Assembly: GCA_021496505.1 (NCBI GenBank)
Contig: CP053031.1
Span: 1,666,001-1,730,000, forward strand
DNA: 64,000 nucleotides
Origin: Thermoleophilia bacterium SCSIO 60948
GTDB lineage: Bacteria; Actinomycetota; Thermoleophilia; Solirubrobacterales; 70-9
Reading direction: 5' to 3'
The notes beneath the pieces are model-generated. The model searched no databases, was not told the origin of the DNA, and was given only the letters and a program-made list of their open reading frames with translations. Below, in pieces: positions 35,439 to 44,228 of this stretch. The position numbers and the translations under genes were made by a program. Each line of letters starts with the position of its first letter. Within the stretch, counting starts at the first letter, position 1.

Positions 35439-36002
35439 CTAGGCGCGCGAGACGTACTCGCCGCTTCGCGTGTCGACGCGGACGCGCTCGCCCTCGGAGA
35501 TGAAGAGCGGGACCTGGATCACGACCCCGGTCTCGAGCGTCGCCGGCTTGGAGCCGCCGCCGGAGGCCGTGTCGCCCTTGAGGCCGGGATCCGTCTGGGT
35601 GACGGCGAGATCGACGGCACTCGGGACCGTGACCCCGGCCGGCTGCTCGTCGACGAGCAACAGGTCGACCTCGTCGTTGGGCAGGACCCACTGCATGCCC
35701 TCGCCGGCCGCCGACATCGGTATCTCGAGCTGCTCGTAGTTCTGCGTGTCCATGAAGGTCGCCATCCCGGCGGCCTCATAGAGGAACTGCATCTTGCGGC
35801 TCTCGGTGCGAACCGGACGGAACTTCTCCCCGGCGCGGAACGTGCGGTCCATGACGCCGCCGTCGTCGAGCCGGCGCAGCTTCGTGCGAACGAAGGCGCC
35901 GCCCTTGCCGGGCTTGACGTGCTGGAACTCCATGATCCGGAAGATCTGTCCGTCGACCTCGATGTGGGTCCCGTTCTTGAACTGGTTCGTGCTGATCGAC
36001 AT
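35439..36002 (-). CDS. efp: Elongation factor P
   Basis: 187 residues, full length. The N-terminal KOW-like domain has EFQHVKPGKGGAFVRTKLR, with the tip lysine at residue 33; two OB domains follow, and the C-terminal VRVDTRSGEYVSRA is the family ending. EF-P relieves ribosome stalling at proline runs. No EpmA, EarP or YmfI modifier gene is in the window. The nusB gene follows 44 bp later, a common pairing. Confidence 0.96.
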   Translation of the reverse strand: MSISTNQFKNGTHIEVDGQIFRIMEFQHVKPGKGGAFVRTKLRRLDDGGVMDRTFRAGEKFRPVRTESRKMQFLYEAAGMATFMDTQNYEQLEIPMSAAGEGMQWVLPNDEVDLLLVDEQPAGVTVPSAVDLAVTQTDPGLKGDTASGGGSKPATLETGVVIQVPLFISEGERVRVDTRSGEYVSRA

Positions 36003-36050
36003 ATCCGGGCGTGAGGCTATCCGGCCGCACCGCGGCTCAGAATCGGGTGC

Positions 36051-36497
36051 GTGAGCGCCCGAGCTATATCACCGCGTCTCGAGGCCGTGGTCGATGCGTT
36101 GCCGATCGAGCCCGGGATGCGCGTCCTCGAGATCGGCTGCGGCCCGGGGGTCGCGGCTCGGGCTGTGGCGGAGCGGCTCGACGACGGCTTCGTACTCGCG
36201 ACGGACCGTTCCGTGAGAGCGATCGATCAGGCGCGGGCCGCGGGGGCCGAGCTGATCGAGCGCGGACGGCTCGGGGTCAGGCGCACGAGCGCGGAGGACC
36301 TCGAGCTCGAGCCCGGCGAGGAGCCCTACGACCTCGTCTTCGCCATCCGTGTCGGGGCGCTCGACGGGCGCCACCCGAGGGCGGGCGAGCGCGCGCTGCG
36401 GCGGATCGCCGCTTCGACACGCCCGGGCGCACGGCTGTTCATCGACGGCGGCGACCCGCTTCGCGAGCTGGAGATCCCGCGTCCGGCCGGAGCGTGA
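36051..36497 (+). CDS. Class I SAM-dependent methyltransferase
   Basis: 148 residues, GTG start. VLEIGCGPGVAARAVAERL is motif I, FVLATDRSVRAIDQA is motif II, and EPYDLVFAIRVGALDG is the motif IV region. The protein is short for the family, about a Rossmann core only. The substrate is unknown. It diverges from efp with 48 bp between. Confidence 0.75.
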   Translation: MSARAISPRLEAVVDALPIEPGMRVLEIGCGPGVAARAVAERLDDGFVLATDRSVRAIDQARAAGAELIERGRLGVRRTSAEDLELEPGEEPYDLVFAIRVGALDGRHPRAGERALRRIAASTRPGARLFIDGGDPLRELEIPRPAGA

Positions 36498-36584
36498 CGC
36501 CGCGCACGACGGGATTGGCAGACTCGTCCGTGGGGACGGTGTGAGACCCGAGCGACGAGCGACGAGGAGGCCCGAGACCCGACG

Positions 36585-37154
36585 ATGGCGCGCCCCGGCC
36601 TGATCGAGGACGCAGAGCGGATCGACCTCGCCGTCTACGCGGCGATCGCGCGAACGCCGACGCCGACGCTCGACCGAGCGCTCGCCCGTCTCTCGCGCGC
36701 TGCCGACCACTCGCGCGTGCACGTCGCGATCGCTGCCGGTCTCGCACTCACCGGTGGCCGCTCCGGCCGACTTGCCGCGGCTTCGGGGCTGGGATGCACC
36801 ATGGCCACTTCAGCGGTGGTCAACCTCGGGCTGAAGCCTCTCGGCGCCCGCCGCAGGCCCGACCGCGAGGCGAGTGAGAGCCCGGTCGCGCGGCACGTCC
36901 GGATGCCGGAGTCGACATCCTTCCCCTCGGGCCACTCGGCGAGCGCCTTCGCGTTCGCGAGCGGCGTCGGTCAGGTCCAGCCGCTGACCGCCCTCCCCCT
37001 GCACGGCCTCTCGACATTGATCGCCTACTCGCGCGTCCACACCGGGGTCCACTATCCGGCCGACGCCGTCGCGGGCGCGGTCATCGGAGGCGCGGTCGCC
37101 CAGCTCGTCGGCTCCGTCGGCAGGCGCTGGTCAGCGGCCCGCCGGCGGGGCTGA
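36585..37154 (+). CDS. PAP2-family membrane phosphatase
   Basis: 189 residues. The three phosphatase motifs are present: KPLGARRRPDR, PSGHSASAF, and SRVHTGVHYPADA. Hydrophobic segments lie between them. PAP2 enzymes dephosphorylate lipid phosphates such as phosphatidic acid or undecaprenyl pyrophosphate at the outer face of the membrane. The nearby lipid kinase (37400-38764) acts on related lipids in the opposite sense. Confidence 0.87.
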   Translation: MARPGLIEDAERIDLAVYAAIARTPTPTLDRALARLSRAADHSRVHVAIAAGLALTGGRSGRLAAASGLGCTMATSAVVNLGLKPLGARRRPDREASESPVARHVRMPESTSFPSGHSASAFAFASGVGQVQPLTALPLHGLSTLIAYSRVHTGVHYPADAVAGAVIGGAVAQLVGSVGRRWSAARRRG

Positions 37155-37167
37155 GCGGAGCTACGAC

Positions 37168-37386
37168 CTACCAGCGAAGCTCGATCTCGAGCTCGCGCTC
37201 CTCCGTGCTGACTTCGAGCTCGAGCTTGAGCTCGACCTGCTCGGGAACGTGCAGCTTGAGGCTCATCCCCTCGCGCTCGAACTCGAGGTCGCCGTCGTCG
37301 GAGAGCATCTTCGCCAGGCGGCGCAACCTGGTTGCGACCTCCTTGCGCGTGACCGTCTCCTTCTGCTCGATCTCGAACAGGTCCAT
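37168..37386 (-). CDS. Amphi-Trp domain protein
   Basis: 72 residues from an ATG preceded by AGAGGAGGACCC. The pattern LFEIEQKETVTRKEVATRLR followed by alternating charged and hydrophobic strands (LEFEREGMSLKLHVPEQVEL) and a final tryptophan (EIELRW) fits the small amphi-Trp domain family. Function unknown. It ends 14 bp from the convergent PAP2 stop. Confidence 0.75.
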   Translation of the reverse strand: MDLFEIEQKETVTRKEVATRLRRLAKMLSDDGDLEFEREGMSLKLHVPEQVELKLELEVSTEERELEIELRW

Positions 37387-37399
37387 GGGTCCTCCTCTT

Positions 37400-38764
37400 T
37401 CACGGCCGGTGTGTCCGGCCCGGGTTTGCATGCTTACCGACCGGCAGCGGCGGGCGTCCGGTCGCGACGCGCAGCAGCGCTCGGGCGCCGTCGAGCGGAC
37501 CCTCGGGCACGCGTGCCGACGGCGACGCGCCCGGGTGTGCGCGCGAGATCCGGACCCGCAGCACCCCGGGTAGCGTCCGGAAGCGGAGCGGCGGCTCCAG
37601 CGTCGTCGCCTCGCCATCGATCCCGGCCGCGATCGGGCCGTCGGCGTCGACCTCGAACCGTGGTGCCGACCACTCACGCCACGGCCGCAGCCTCGACCCA
37701 CCGCCTTCCTCGCCGGCCTCACGCCGGGCGACGACGGTCACGCCGAGGAGCCCGTCGTCGATGCGCGGGCGCGTTCCCGACCCGATGGCGCGGCCGAGCC
37801 GGTAGCGGTTGTTCGAGACGAGGATCGCGGCCGCCGTCGAGTGGACGTGCCCGCCCGGCCCGTGCCAGCGAAGGCTCCGCCCGCCCTGCCCCCCGGGGCC
37901 GATCGCATCGGGAAGCGCATCGACGATCGTTCGCAGCTTCGCATCGCGGTAACCGTCGCGGGCGACCGCCTCGGCGTAGAGCCCGAGCGAGACGTTGTTG
38001 ACGAAGACGCGGCCGTTGACCTCGGCGAGGTCGACACGACGCTCACCCGCGTCGACGAAGGCGTCCAGGGCTCCGACGACGTCATCGCGATCGACGCCGA
38101 GGTCGAGGGCGAAGTGGTTGCGGGTGCCGGCCGGGATGCATGCGTACGGCAGCCCGAGCTCGGCCGCCACCCTGGCCACCACCGCCTGTGAGCCGTCCCC
38201 GCCCGCCATCGCCACCGCGTCGGCGCCGCCGCCGACCGCTGAGCGCACGAGCCGCTCGAGATCGGCCCCGGGCTCGAGCTCGATCGGGTCGATGCCTCTC
38301 GCGCGCGCCTCCTGGGCGAGCCGGAATCGCGTCGACTTACCCCCACCGGATCGCGGGTTTAGGAAGAGGACGGGTCTGGCCGGCGGCGGCACGCCGGGCA
38401 GCGGCGCCCGGTAGGCGAGCGCGGTTCGCGCAGCGGCGGCGGCGAGCCCGAGCCCGAGGACGATCAGGAGCGCGACGCCGCCGTGGTCGTCGCCCCCGAT
38501 CAGGACAGTTGCCAGCGCCCCCATCGCGACGAGGCCGACCCCGAGCCCGGCGGCGCGGGCGGCGCCTCGCCTCAACAGGCCGTACCAGCAGCTGAGCACC
38601 ACGATCAGCAGCAGGGCCACGATGACGAGTACGCGCGGGAACTCCCCGACGAGGACCGCGGTCGCGAAGACCAGCACCGCGGCGGGCAGGACGAGCGCGG
38701 CGAGCGCGGCGAGCCGCCGCGTCGGCGGGACCCTGACCGTCGCGGGTCGATGCGGGGGCGGCAC
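37400..38764 (-). CDS. Diacylglycerol kinase-family lipid kinase with N-terminal membrane helices
   Basis: 454 residues, GTG start. Four hydrophobic helices (residues 15-120) precede a DAGK catalytic domain: VLFLNPRSGGGKSTRF, then AMAGGDGSQAVVARVAAELG and IPAGTRNHFALDLG. The C-terminal beta domain follows. Such enzymes phosphorylate diacylglycerol or related lipids. Fusion to a membrane module is common in actinobacteria. The C-terminal 40 residues are Pro/Arg-rich and look unstructured. Confidence 0.87.
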   Translation of the reverse strand: MPPPHRPATVRVPPTRRLAALAALVLPAAVLVFATAVLVGEFPRVLVIVALLLIVVLSCWYGLLRRGAARAAGLGVGLVAMGALATVLIGGDDHGGVALLIVLGLGLAAAAARTALAYRAPLPGVPPPARPVLFLNPRSGGGKSTRFRLAQEARARGIDPIELEPGADLERLVRSAVGGGADAVAMAGGDGSQAVVARVAAELGLPYACIPAGTRNHFALDLGVDRDDVVGALDAFVDAGERRVDLAEVNGRVFVNNVSLGLYAEAVARDGYRDAKLRTIVDALPDAIGPGGQGGRSLRWHGPGGHVHSTAAAILVSNNRYRLGRAIGSGTRPRIDDGLLGVTVVARREAGEEGGGSRLRPWREWSAPRFEVDADGPIAAGIDGEATTLEPPLRFRTLPGVLRVRISRAHPGASPSARVPEGPLDGARALLRVATGRPPLPVGKHANPGRTHRP

Positions 38765-38849
38765 GACGAGTTTCTACCCCACGCCGGGTGGCTCGGCAAT
38801 GTCGCCGGCCGTGCCCTGCCCGGTGCTCGCCTCCACGGGTGAGGCTGGC

Positions 38850-41012
38850 TCAGCCGACGATCAGAATCTCCAGGCGCCGCGGTCCGTGAACGCCCTCGAC
38901 GCGGCTCAGCTCGATGTCCGAGGTGGCCGACGGGCCCGAGACGAGCGTCACGGGACGGCGGTCGGCCGGGGCGTCGGCGACCGCCGCGATGCCCTCAGGA
39001 ACTCCCACGGCGATGTTCTCGGCCGAGACCACGCAGACGTGGAGGTCGGGGACGAGAGTCAGGGCGCGACGACCGCTGAGCGCGCCGCCGTCGAGGAGGA
39101 TCGTGCCCGTCTCGGCGATCGCTCCCGCGCTCCCCGTCACCGCGCCGGCGAGCTCGTCGAGGTCCGCGGACGTGAGGTCCTCGTCGGGGACGGCTTCGAC
39201 CCGGCTCGACCCGATCCACTCGCGCGGCAGATCGGCCGGGACCCCGACCCGGCGCGCATCGTGGGTCTCGAGCGCCTCGGCGATCGCCGACGGGAGGTCG
39301 TCGCTCCCCACGCGACGCACGTTCGCGTTGTAGTCGGCGGCTCGCTCGGCGAACAGCTCGACGACCTCCTCGCGTGAGAGGTCCTCGCGGCGACGGATGT
39401 CGCGCTCGACCGGGACGTCGGCGCCGAGCTCCGATCCGAGCGCCGTCCGGATCCGCCCCATGACGCACTCGCGCGCGTCCTCGGGCTCGCCCGGCTGACC
39501 GACGCCTCGGCCCGGCGGCGGCGGCTCGTTCTCGATCGTCGGCATCGCGCCGGGGCCCGCGCCCCGATGGTGCGTAGCCGCGATCGGCGCCGAGCCGTTC
39601 GAACCTCGCGAGGGCTCCGAGCCGGCGCCCCCGCGCTCGCGCCACCACTCGCGGAACGTCTGCTTCGCCGGCGGGCGCAGGTCGCGGCTCTGCGTCCACC
39701 CCGAGAGCGCGCCGGGCAGGCGAGTGATCGCACCGCGGCCGGCGAGCGGCCGGGCCGCGATCCGCCCCAGCCTCTGCGCGGTCTCGTAGCGGCGCCGGGT
39801 CGAGAACGCCGCCGCCAGGGCCCGCATCGCGGCGAGCTCTCCCCCGCCCTCGTCGCGCTTCCGATCGACGACCTCGCCGCGCAGGTGGATCAGCGCCGTC
39901 GGGATGTCGATCTCGACCGGACAGACCTCGTAACAGGCACCGCAGAGGCTCGATGCCCAGGGGAGCGTCTGCGAGTCCTCGAGCCCGGCGAGCTGCGGCG
40001 AGAGGATCGCTCCGATCGGCCCCGGATAGACCGACTCGTAGGCGTGGCCGCCGACTCGTGAATAGACCGGGCACGAGTTGAGACAGGCCGAGCAGCGGAT
40101 GCACCGGAGCGCCTGGCGCCCGACGCGGTCGGCGAGCGTGCGGGTGCGGCCCGCGTCGATGACGACGAGGTGAAACTCCTCGGGTCCGTCACCGTCGCGC
40201 ACCCCGGTCCAGATCGACGTGTACGGATTCATCCGCTCGCCGGTCGACGAGCGCGGCAGGAGCTGGAGGAAGACCTCGAGGTCGCGCCACTCGGGCAGCA
40301 GCTTCTCGATCCCCATGACCGTGATCAACGTCCGCGGCAGGGTCGTGCACATACGGCCGTTGCCCTCGGATTCGACGACGCAGACCGAGCCCGTTTCGGC
40401 GATCGCGAAGTTGGCGCCCGAGATCCCCACCGACGTGTGGAGGAACAGATCGCGCAGGTGCTTGCGCGCCGCCTCGGTCAGCTCCGTCGGCTCGTCGGTC
40501 AGCTCGTCGATCCCGAGCTCGCGCCGGAACAGCTCGCGGATCTCGGCACGGTTGCGGTGGATCGCGGGAACGAGGATGTGCGACTGCACGTCGTCTCCGA
40601 GCTGGATGATGAGCTCGGCGAGATCGGTCTCGAGCGCCTCGATGCCGCGCTCGGCGAGCGCCTCGTTCAGCTTGATCTCGTCGCTGGCGATCGACTTGAC
40701 CTTGACCGCGCGCTTCTCGCCGGTGGCTTCGACCAGATCGCCGATGACGCGGTTGGCCTCGGCGGCGTCGCGCGCCCAGTGGACATGGCCGCCGGCGGCG
40801 CTCACCGCGGCCTCGAGGCGCTCGAGCTGCGCCGGCAGGTCGAGGAGCGCGCGGTCCTTGATCGAGCGACCCGCGGCGCGGAGTTCGGCCCAGTCGGGGA
40901 GCTCGTCGACGACGCGCTGGCGCTTGTCGCGGATCGTCGTCGTCGCCTTCTTGAGGTTGCGGCGGAGCTGGGCGTCGGCGAGCGTTCGGCTGGCTGCGGC
41001 GGGGAAGCTCAT
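38850..41012 (-). CDS. LutB-LutC fusion, lactate utilization iron-sulfur protein
   Basis: 720 residues from the ATG overlapping the lutA stop. Residues 1 to about 490 are LutB-like: an LUD domain (SVGISGANFAIAETGSVCVV) then two cluster motifs, CIRCSACLNSCPVY near 303 and CGACYEVCPVEI near 355. A Gly/Pro-rich linker leads to a second LUD domain (about 540-720) like LutC, with AGAIAETGTILLDGG and TLVSGPSATSDIELSRVEGV. In Bacillus these are separate genes. With LutA they oxidise L-lactate to pyruvate. Confidence 0.9.
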   Translation of the reverse strand: MSFPAAASRTLADAQLRRNLKKATTTIRDKRQRVVDELPDWAELRAAGRSIKDRALLDLPAQLERLEAAVSAAGGHVHWARDAAEANRVIGDLVEATGEKRAVKVKSIASDEIKLNEALAERGIEALETDLAELIIQLGDDVQSHILVPAIHRNRAEIRELFRRELGIDELTDEPTELTEAARKHLRDLFLHTSVGISGANFAIAETGSVCVVESEGNGRMCTTLPRTLITVMGIEKLLPEWRDLEVFLQLLPRSSTGERMNPYTSIWTGVRDGDGPEEFHLVVIDAGRTRTLADRVGRQALRCIRCSACLNSCPVYSRVGGHAYESVYPGPIGAILSPQLAGLEDSQTLPWASSLCGACYEVCPVEIDIPTALIHLRGEVVDRKRDEGGGELAAMRALAAAFSTRRRYETAQRLGRIAARPLAGRGAITRLPGALSGWTQSRDLRPPAKQTFREWWRERGGAGSEPSRGSNGSAPIAATHHRGAGPGAMPTIENEPPPPGRGVGQPGEPEDARECVMGRIRTALGSELGADVPVERDIRRREDLSREEVVELFAERAADYNANVRRVGSDDLPSAIAEALETHDARRVGVPADLPREWIGSSRVEAVPDEDLTSADLDELAGAVTGSAGAIAETGTILLDGGALSGRRALTLVPDLHVCVVSAENIAVGVPEGIAAVADAPADRRPVTLVSGPSATSDIELSRVEGVHGPRRLEILIVG

Positions 41013-41737
41013 GCGTGGGCTTCGTTCTCGCCGGTCTGGTCGGTCGAGTTCAGGATCTCGGCCAGGTGCATCGTCCGCACGCCGCTCCGAGCGCGAGAGA
41101 GGGCGCCGCCGATGTGCATCAGGCACGAGTTGTCGGCCGCCGTGACGACCTCGGCCCCGGTGTCGAGAACCGCGCGCATCTTGTCGGTCAGCATCGCCGT
41201 CGAGGTGTCGGCGTTCTTGACCGCGAACGTCCCGCCGAACCCGCAGCACTCGCGAGCCTCGGGAAGCTCGACGAACTCGATCCCCCGGACCGAGCGCAGG
41301 AGGCGCTCGGGCTTGTCGCCGACCCGCAGCAGACGCAGCGAATGGCAGGTCGGGTGCATCGTCACGCGGTGCGGGAAGTACGCGCCGACGTCCTCGATCC
41401 CGAGCCGGTCGACGATGAACTCGGTCAGCTCATAGGTCCGCGGAGCAAGCTCACCGGCGGCGGCGTCGATGCGCGGGTACTGCTCGCGGACCATCGCCGC
41501 GCACGAGCCCGAGGGGGTCACGATCACCTCCGCGTCGGAGAAGACGTCCGCGAAGCGGCGGGCCAGGTCGCGTGCCTCCTGCCGGTAGCCGGAGTTCATG
41601 TGCATCTGACCGCAGCACGTCTGCTCCTCGCGAAACTCGACCTCGCAGCCGAGTCGCTCGAGCAGCTCGACCGTCGCCGCGGCGGACTCAGGGAACAGCG
41701 TGTCGTTGAAGCAGGTGGCGAACAGCGAGACACGCAT
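41009..41737 (-). CDS. lutA: LutA-type (Fe-S)-binding lactate oxidation subunit
   Basis: 242 residues. It has the two CCG domains of the family: EEQTCCGQMHMNSGYRQEAR near residue 38 and ARECCGFGGTFAVK near 170, plus HPTCHSLRLLRVG. Such domains bind the noncubane or [4Fe-4S] clusters of heterodisulfide-reductase-like enzymes. It overlaps the LutBC fusion by 4 bp and follows the hexad-repeat gene by 10 bp, so the three are probably expressed together. Confidence 0.92.
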   Translation of the reverse strand: MRVSLFATCFNDTLFPESAAATVELLERLGCEVEFREEQTCCGQMHMNSGYRQEARDLARRFADVFSDAEVIVTPSGSCAAMVREQYPRIDAAAGELAPRTYELTEFIVDRLGIEDVGAYFPHRVTMHPTCHSLRLLRVGDKPERLLRSVRGIEFVELPEARECCGFGGTFAVKNADTSTAMLTDKMRAVLDTGAEVVTAADNSCLMHIGGALSRARSGVRTMHLAEILNSTDQTGENEAHA

Positions 41738-41747
41738 CGCGTCGCGC

Positions 41748-42212
41748 CTACCCGCGCCCGAGCGATCGCAGCAGGCGCCCGGCGCGCGAACCGGTGCCGG
41801 ACACACCGATCCTCCCGACCTCGCCCTTGAGCCCGACGCAGCCGATGCACGCGACACAGCCTTCGCAGTCCACGCAGCCGATGCAGGCAACGCAGGCGCG
41901 GCAGAGGACGTTGCCGATGCCGGCGGCGATCGCCACGCTGGCGAGAACGCCTGCCGAGAGCGAGACGGCGGAGCTCCCGGTCACCGCCCCGCTGGCCAGG
42001 ACTCCGGAGGAGCCGATGACGCCCGCGCTCGCGACGACGCCGGCGCTGCCGACCACTCCGGCGCTCGCGACGACCGCGGCGCTGCCGACGACGCTCGTAT
42101 TCCAGTTCTCGTCGGGTGCGCGCGCGGCTGCGGCACCCGACGGGCCGGCTCCCGCATCGCTCGGCGCGGCGCCGTCCGGGACGGCCGCCGGGGGTGGGGT
42201 CTCCTCCTCCAC
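41748..42212 (-). CDS. Hexad-repeat protein with eight cysteines at every third residue
   Basis: 154 residues from a GTG. After a 38-residue Pro/Ala/Glu-rich tail the chain falls into six-residue units from residue 41, such as VVGSAA VVASAG VVGSAG, continuing to about 136. In the last part the unit becomes CVACIG CVDCEG CVACIG, giving Cys at 104, 107, 110, 113, 116, 119, 122 and 125. I recognise no named family; a beta-solenoid with a cysteine ladder is inferred from the period. It sits between an acyl-CoA dehydrogenase and lutA in the same direction, 10 bp before lutA. Confidence 0.7.
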   Translation of the reverse strand: MEEETPPPAAVPDGAAPSDAGAGPSGAAAARAPDENWNTSVVGSAAVVASAGVVGSAGVVASAGVIGSSGVLASGAVTGSSAVSLSAGVLASVAIAAGIGNVLCRACVACIGCVDCEGCVACIGCVGLKGEVGRIGVSGTGSRAGRLLRSLGRG

Positions 42213-42244
42213 CCCGTTCAGGCTACAGGCGCACCGCGAGGGGT

Positions 42245-43411
42245 CTAGAGACCGTAGGTCTTGGCGATGATCTCGCGCTGGATCTCGCTCGTCCCGCCGT
42301 AGATGGTGCCGACGAGCGTCTGGCGGACGTAGCCCTCCATGTCGTACTCGGAGGCGTAGCCGTAGCCGCCCATCATCTGCATGCCCTCGAGTGCGACCTG
42401 CTTGGCGACCTCGGTGCACTTGAGCTTGGCCATCGAGGCCTCGCGCGGCAGCAGGCGGTCGGGATCGGCGTCGACCTTCGCGGCGACGTCGTAGCAGAGC
42501 AGGCGCGCGACCTCGATCTCGGTCGCCAGGTCGGCGATGCGGTGCTTGAGGACCTGGAAGCTCCCGATCGGCCGACCGAACTGCTCGCGCTCCTTGACGT
42601 AGGTGAGCAGGTCGTCGAACGCGCGCTCGGCGGTGCCCAGCTGGAGCGCGGCGATGATCAGCCGCTCGACGTTGAGGCCGGCCATCAACTGCATCCAGCC
42701 GTGGCCCTCCTGGCCGAGCAGGTTCTCGGCGTCCACCGTGGCGTCGGTGAACCAGACGTCGTTGACCTCCTCGCCACCCATCGTCTCGATCGGCTTGATC
42801 TCCACTCCCTCGGTCTCGACCGGGACCTCGATCATCGAGATCCCGTCGTGCTTCGAGCCCTCGGTGGAGGTGCGGCAGACGAGCAGGATGTGGGCGGCGT
42901 CATGGGCGCTCGAGATCCAGGTCTTCTGACCGTCGATCACGTAGGCGCCGTTATCGCGCCGGGCGCGGCAGGAGAGCGCACCGACGTCGGACCCCGCGCC
43001 GGGCTCGGACATCGCGATCGACTCGACGTTGCCCGATGCGATCCCGCCGAGCATCGCAGCCTTCTGCTCCTCGGTGCCGAACTTCTCATAGGCCTTGGCG
43101 ACGATCAGCGTCGTCGTGTAGCCGTAGACGGGGATCTGGCCGCGCCCGAGCTCCTCGAGCAGGAGGCAGGCGTCGAACATGCCGCCTCCGGCGCCGCCGT
43201 ACTCCTCCGGTATCGCGACGCCGAGCCAACCGAGCTCGGCGAGCTTGCGGTAGGCCTCGGCCGAGTGCATCGAGCGCCTACCGCCGGTGAGGGCGTCGCG
43301 CTGCTCACGCGTCCCGCACTCGCGCTGGGCGAAGTCGCGGATCGCGTCGACGAAGTCGCGGCGCTCGTCGGTCATCCGCGGGTCGTCGGTCATCGTCTCG
43401 GTTGCGCTCAT
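42245..43411 (-). CDS. Acyl-CoA dehydrogenase
   Basis: 388 residues from the ATG behind AAGGAG. FAD-binding signatures are IAMSEPGAGSDVGAL and WISSAHDAAHILLV, and the C-terminal helical domain has MMGGYGYASEYDMEGYVR and GTIYGGTSEIQREI. The catalytic base region is IYGGTSE. It would introduce the alpha-beta double bond in a fatty or branched acyl-CoA. It is 19 bp after the TetR gene and 32 bp before the hexad-repeat gene. Confidence 0.94.
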   Translation of the reverse strand: MSATETMTDDPRMTDERRDFVDAIRDFAQRECGTREQRDALTGGRRSMHSAEAYRKLAELGWLGVAIPEEYGGAGGGMFDACLLLEELGRGQIPVYGYTTTLIVAKAYEKFGTEEQKAAMLGGIASGNVESIAMSEPGAGSDVGALSCRARRDNGAYVIDGQKTWISSAHDAAHILLVCRTSTEGSKHDGISMIEVPVETEGVEIKPIETMGGEEVNDVWFTDATVDAENLLGQEGHGWMQLMAGLNVERLIIAALQLGTAERAFDDLLTYVKEREQFGRPIGSFQVLKHRIADLATEIEVARLLCYDVAAKVDADPDRLLPREASMAKLKCTEVAKQVALEGMQMMGGYGYASEYDMEGYVRQTLVGTIYGGTSEIQREIIAKTYGL

Positions 43412-43430
43412 CGGGGCTTGCTCCTTGGGG

Positions 43431-44123
43431 TCAGTCAGTCGGGTTCGGTGAGGGGTCCGAGGCGTCGGGCGGGATACCGGCGGCGGCGAGGAACAGGCGT
43501 GTCGTCTGGTCGACGAGCTCGTCGCGCCCCTTGCCGAGACGACCGGTGACGCTCGCGACGAGCGTCTCGGCGACCCCGCCGACGAGCACGAAGGACGCCG
43601 TCTCGATCGCGCGCTGATCGACGCTCGGGTCGGCCAGCTCGCGCAGCTGCTCGGCGGCCAGCGAGGCGAACGACGCGAGCGAGCGCTCGCGTCGCTGACG
43701 AAAGCGCGCGGTCGACATCGACTCGACCATCGCCACCCGAGCCTTGTCGGGATCGGCGATGAAGAGGTCCGCGATCGCGCCCAGCGCGGTCGCGACCCGT
43801 GCCCGTGGCCCGAGGTCGGACGCGCCGGCGAAGCTCGCGGCGATCGTCGCCCGCACCTCGTCCTCGATTCCGTGCACAACCGCTTCGAAGAGCGCCTCGC
43901 GATCCTCGAAGGCCTCGTAGAAGTAGCGCTGGCTGAGGCCCGCGGCTCGACAGACGTCGAGGACCGTCGACCCCGCCCAGCCCTCGGCGGCGAAGACGCG
44001 AAGCCCGGCCTCGACCAGTTGGTCGTGGCGCAGCGAGCGTCGCTCGCCGGCCGTTCGGCCGCCGTAGAGCCGCTCGGTCCGCTCGGTCTGGGTCGCCTCC
44101 TCCACGTCGCGTGATTCTGACAC
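43431..44123 (-). CDS. TetR-family transcriptional regulator
   Basis: 230 residues. The N-terminal HTH is clear: LVEAGLRVFAAEGWAGSTVL then VCRAAGLSQRYFYEAFEDRE. The rest is an all-helical ligand-binding domain. It heads the acyl-CoA dehydrogenase-lut operon and probably represses it, releasing in response to an acyl-CoA or similar ligand (inferred). A perfect inverted repeat lies 18 bp before its start. Confidence 0.9.
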   Translation of the reverse strand: MSESRDVEEATQTERTERLYGGRTAGERRSLRHDQLVEAGLRVFAAEGWAGSTVLDVCRAAGLSQRYFYEAFEDREALFEAVVHGIEDEVRATIAASFAGASDLGPRARVATALGAIADLFIADPDKARVAMVESMSTARFRQRRERSLASFASLAAEQLRELADPSVDQRAIETASFVLVGGVAETLVASVTGRLGKGRDELVDQTTRLFLAAAGIPPDASDPSPNPTD

Positions 44124-44140
44124 AGCGTCGTTCCAGATCC

Positions 44141-44157
44141 GCGGTCAACGTGACCGC
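44141..44157. promoter_or_regulatory. Candidate TetR operator
   Basis: GCGGTCA-ACG-TGACCGC, perfect 7-bp arms with a 3-bp spacer, centred 26 bp upstream of the tetR start and in the gap to the divergent M42 peptidase gene. Size and place fit autoregulation by the adjacent TetR protein. Confidence 0.55.
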
Positions 44158-44228
44158 TCAGCAATTGTCCGCTCGGCGGAGCGTGCGTCGTCCGATCGGT
44201 CGTCCCATGAACGTGGACGAGTCGTAGA

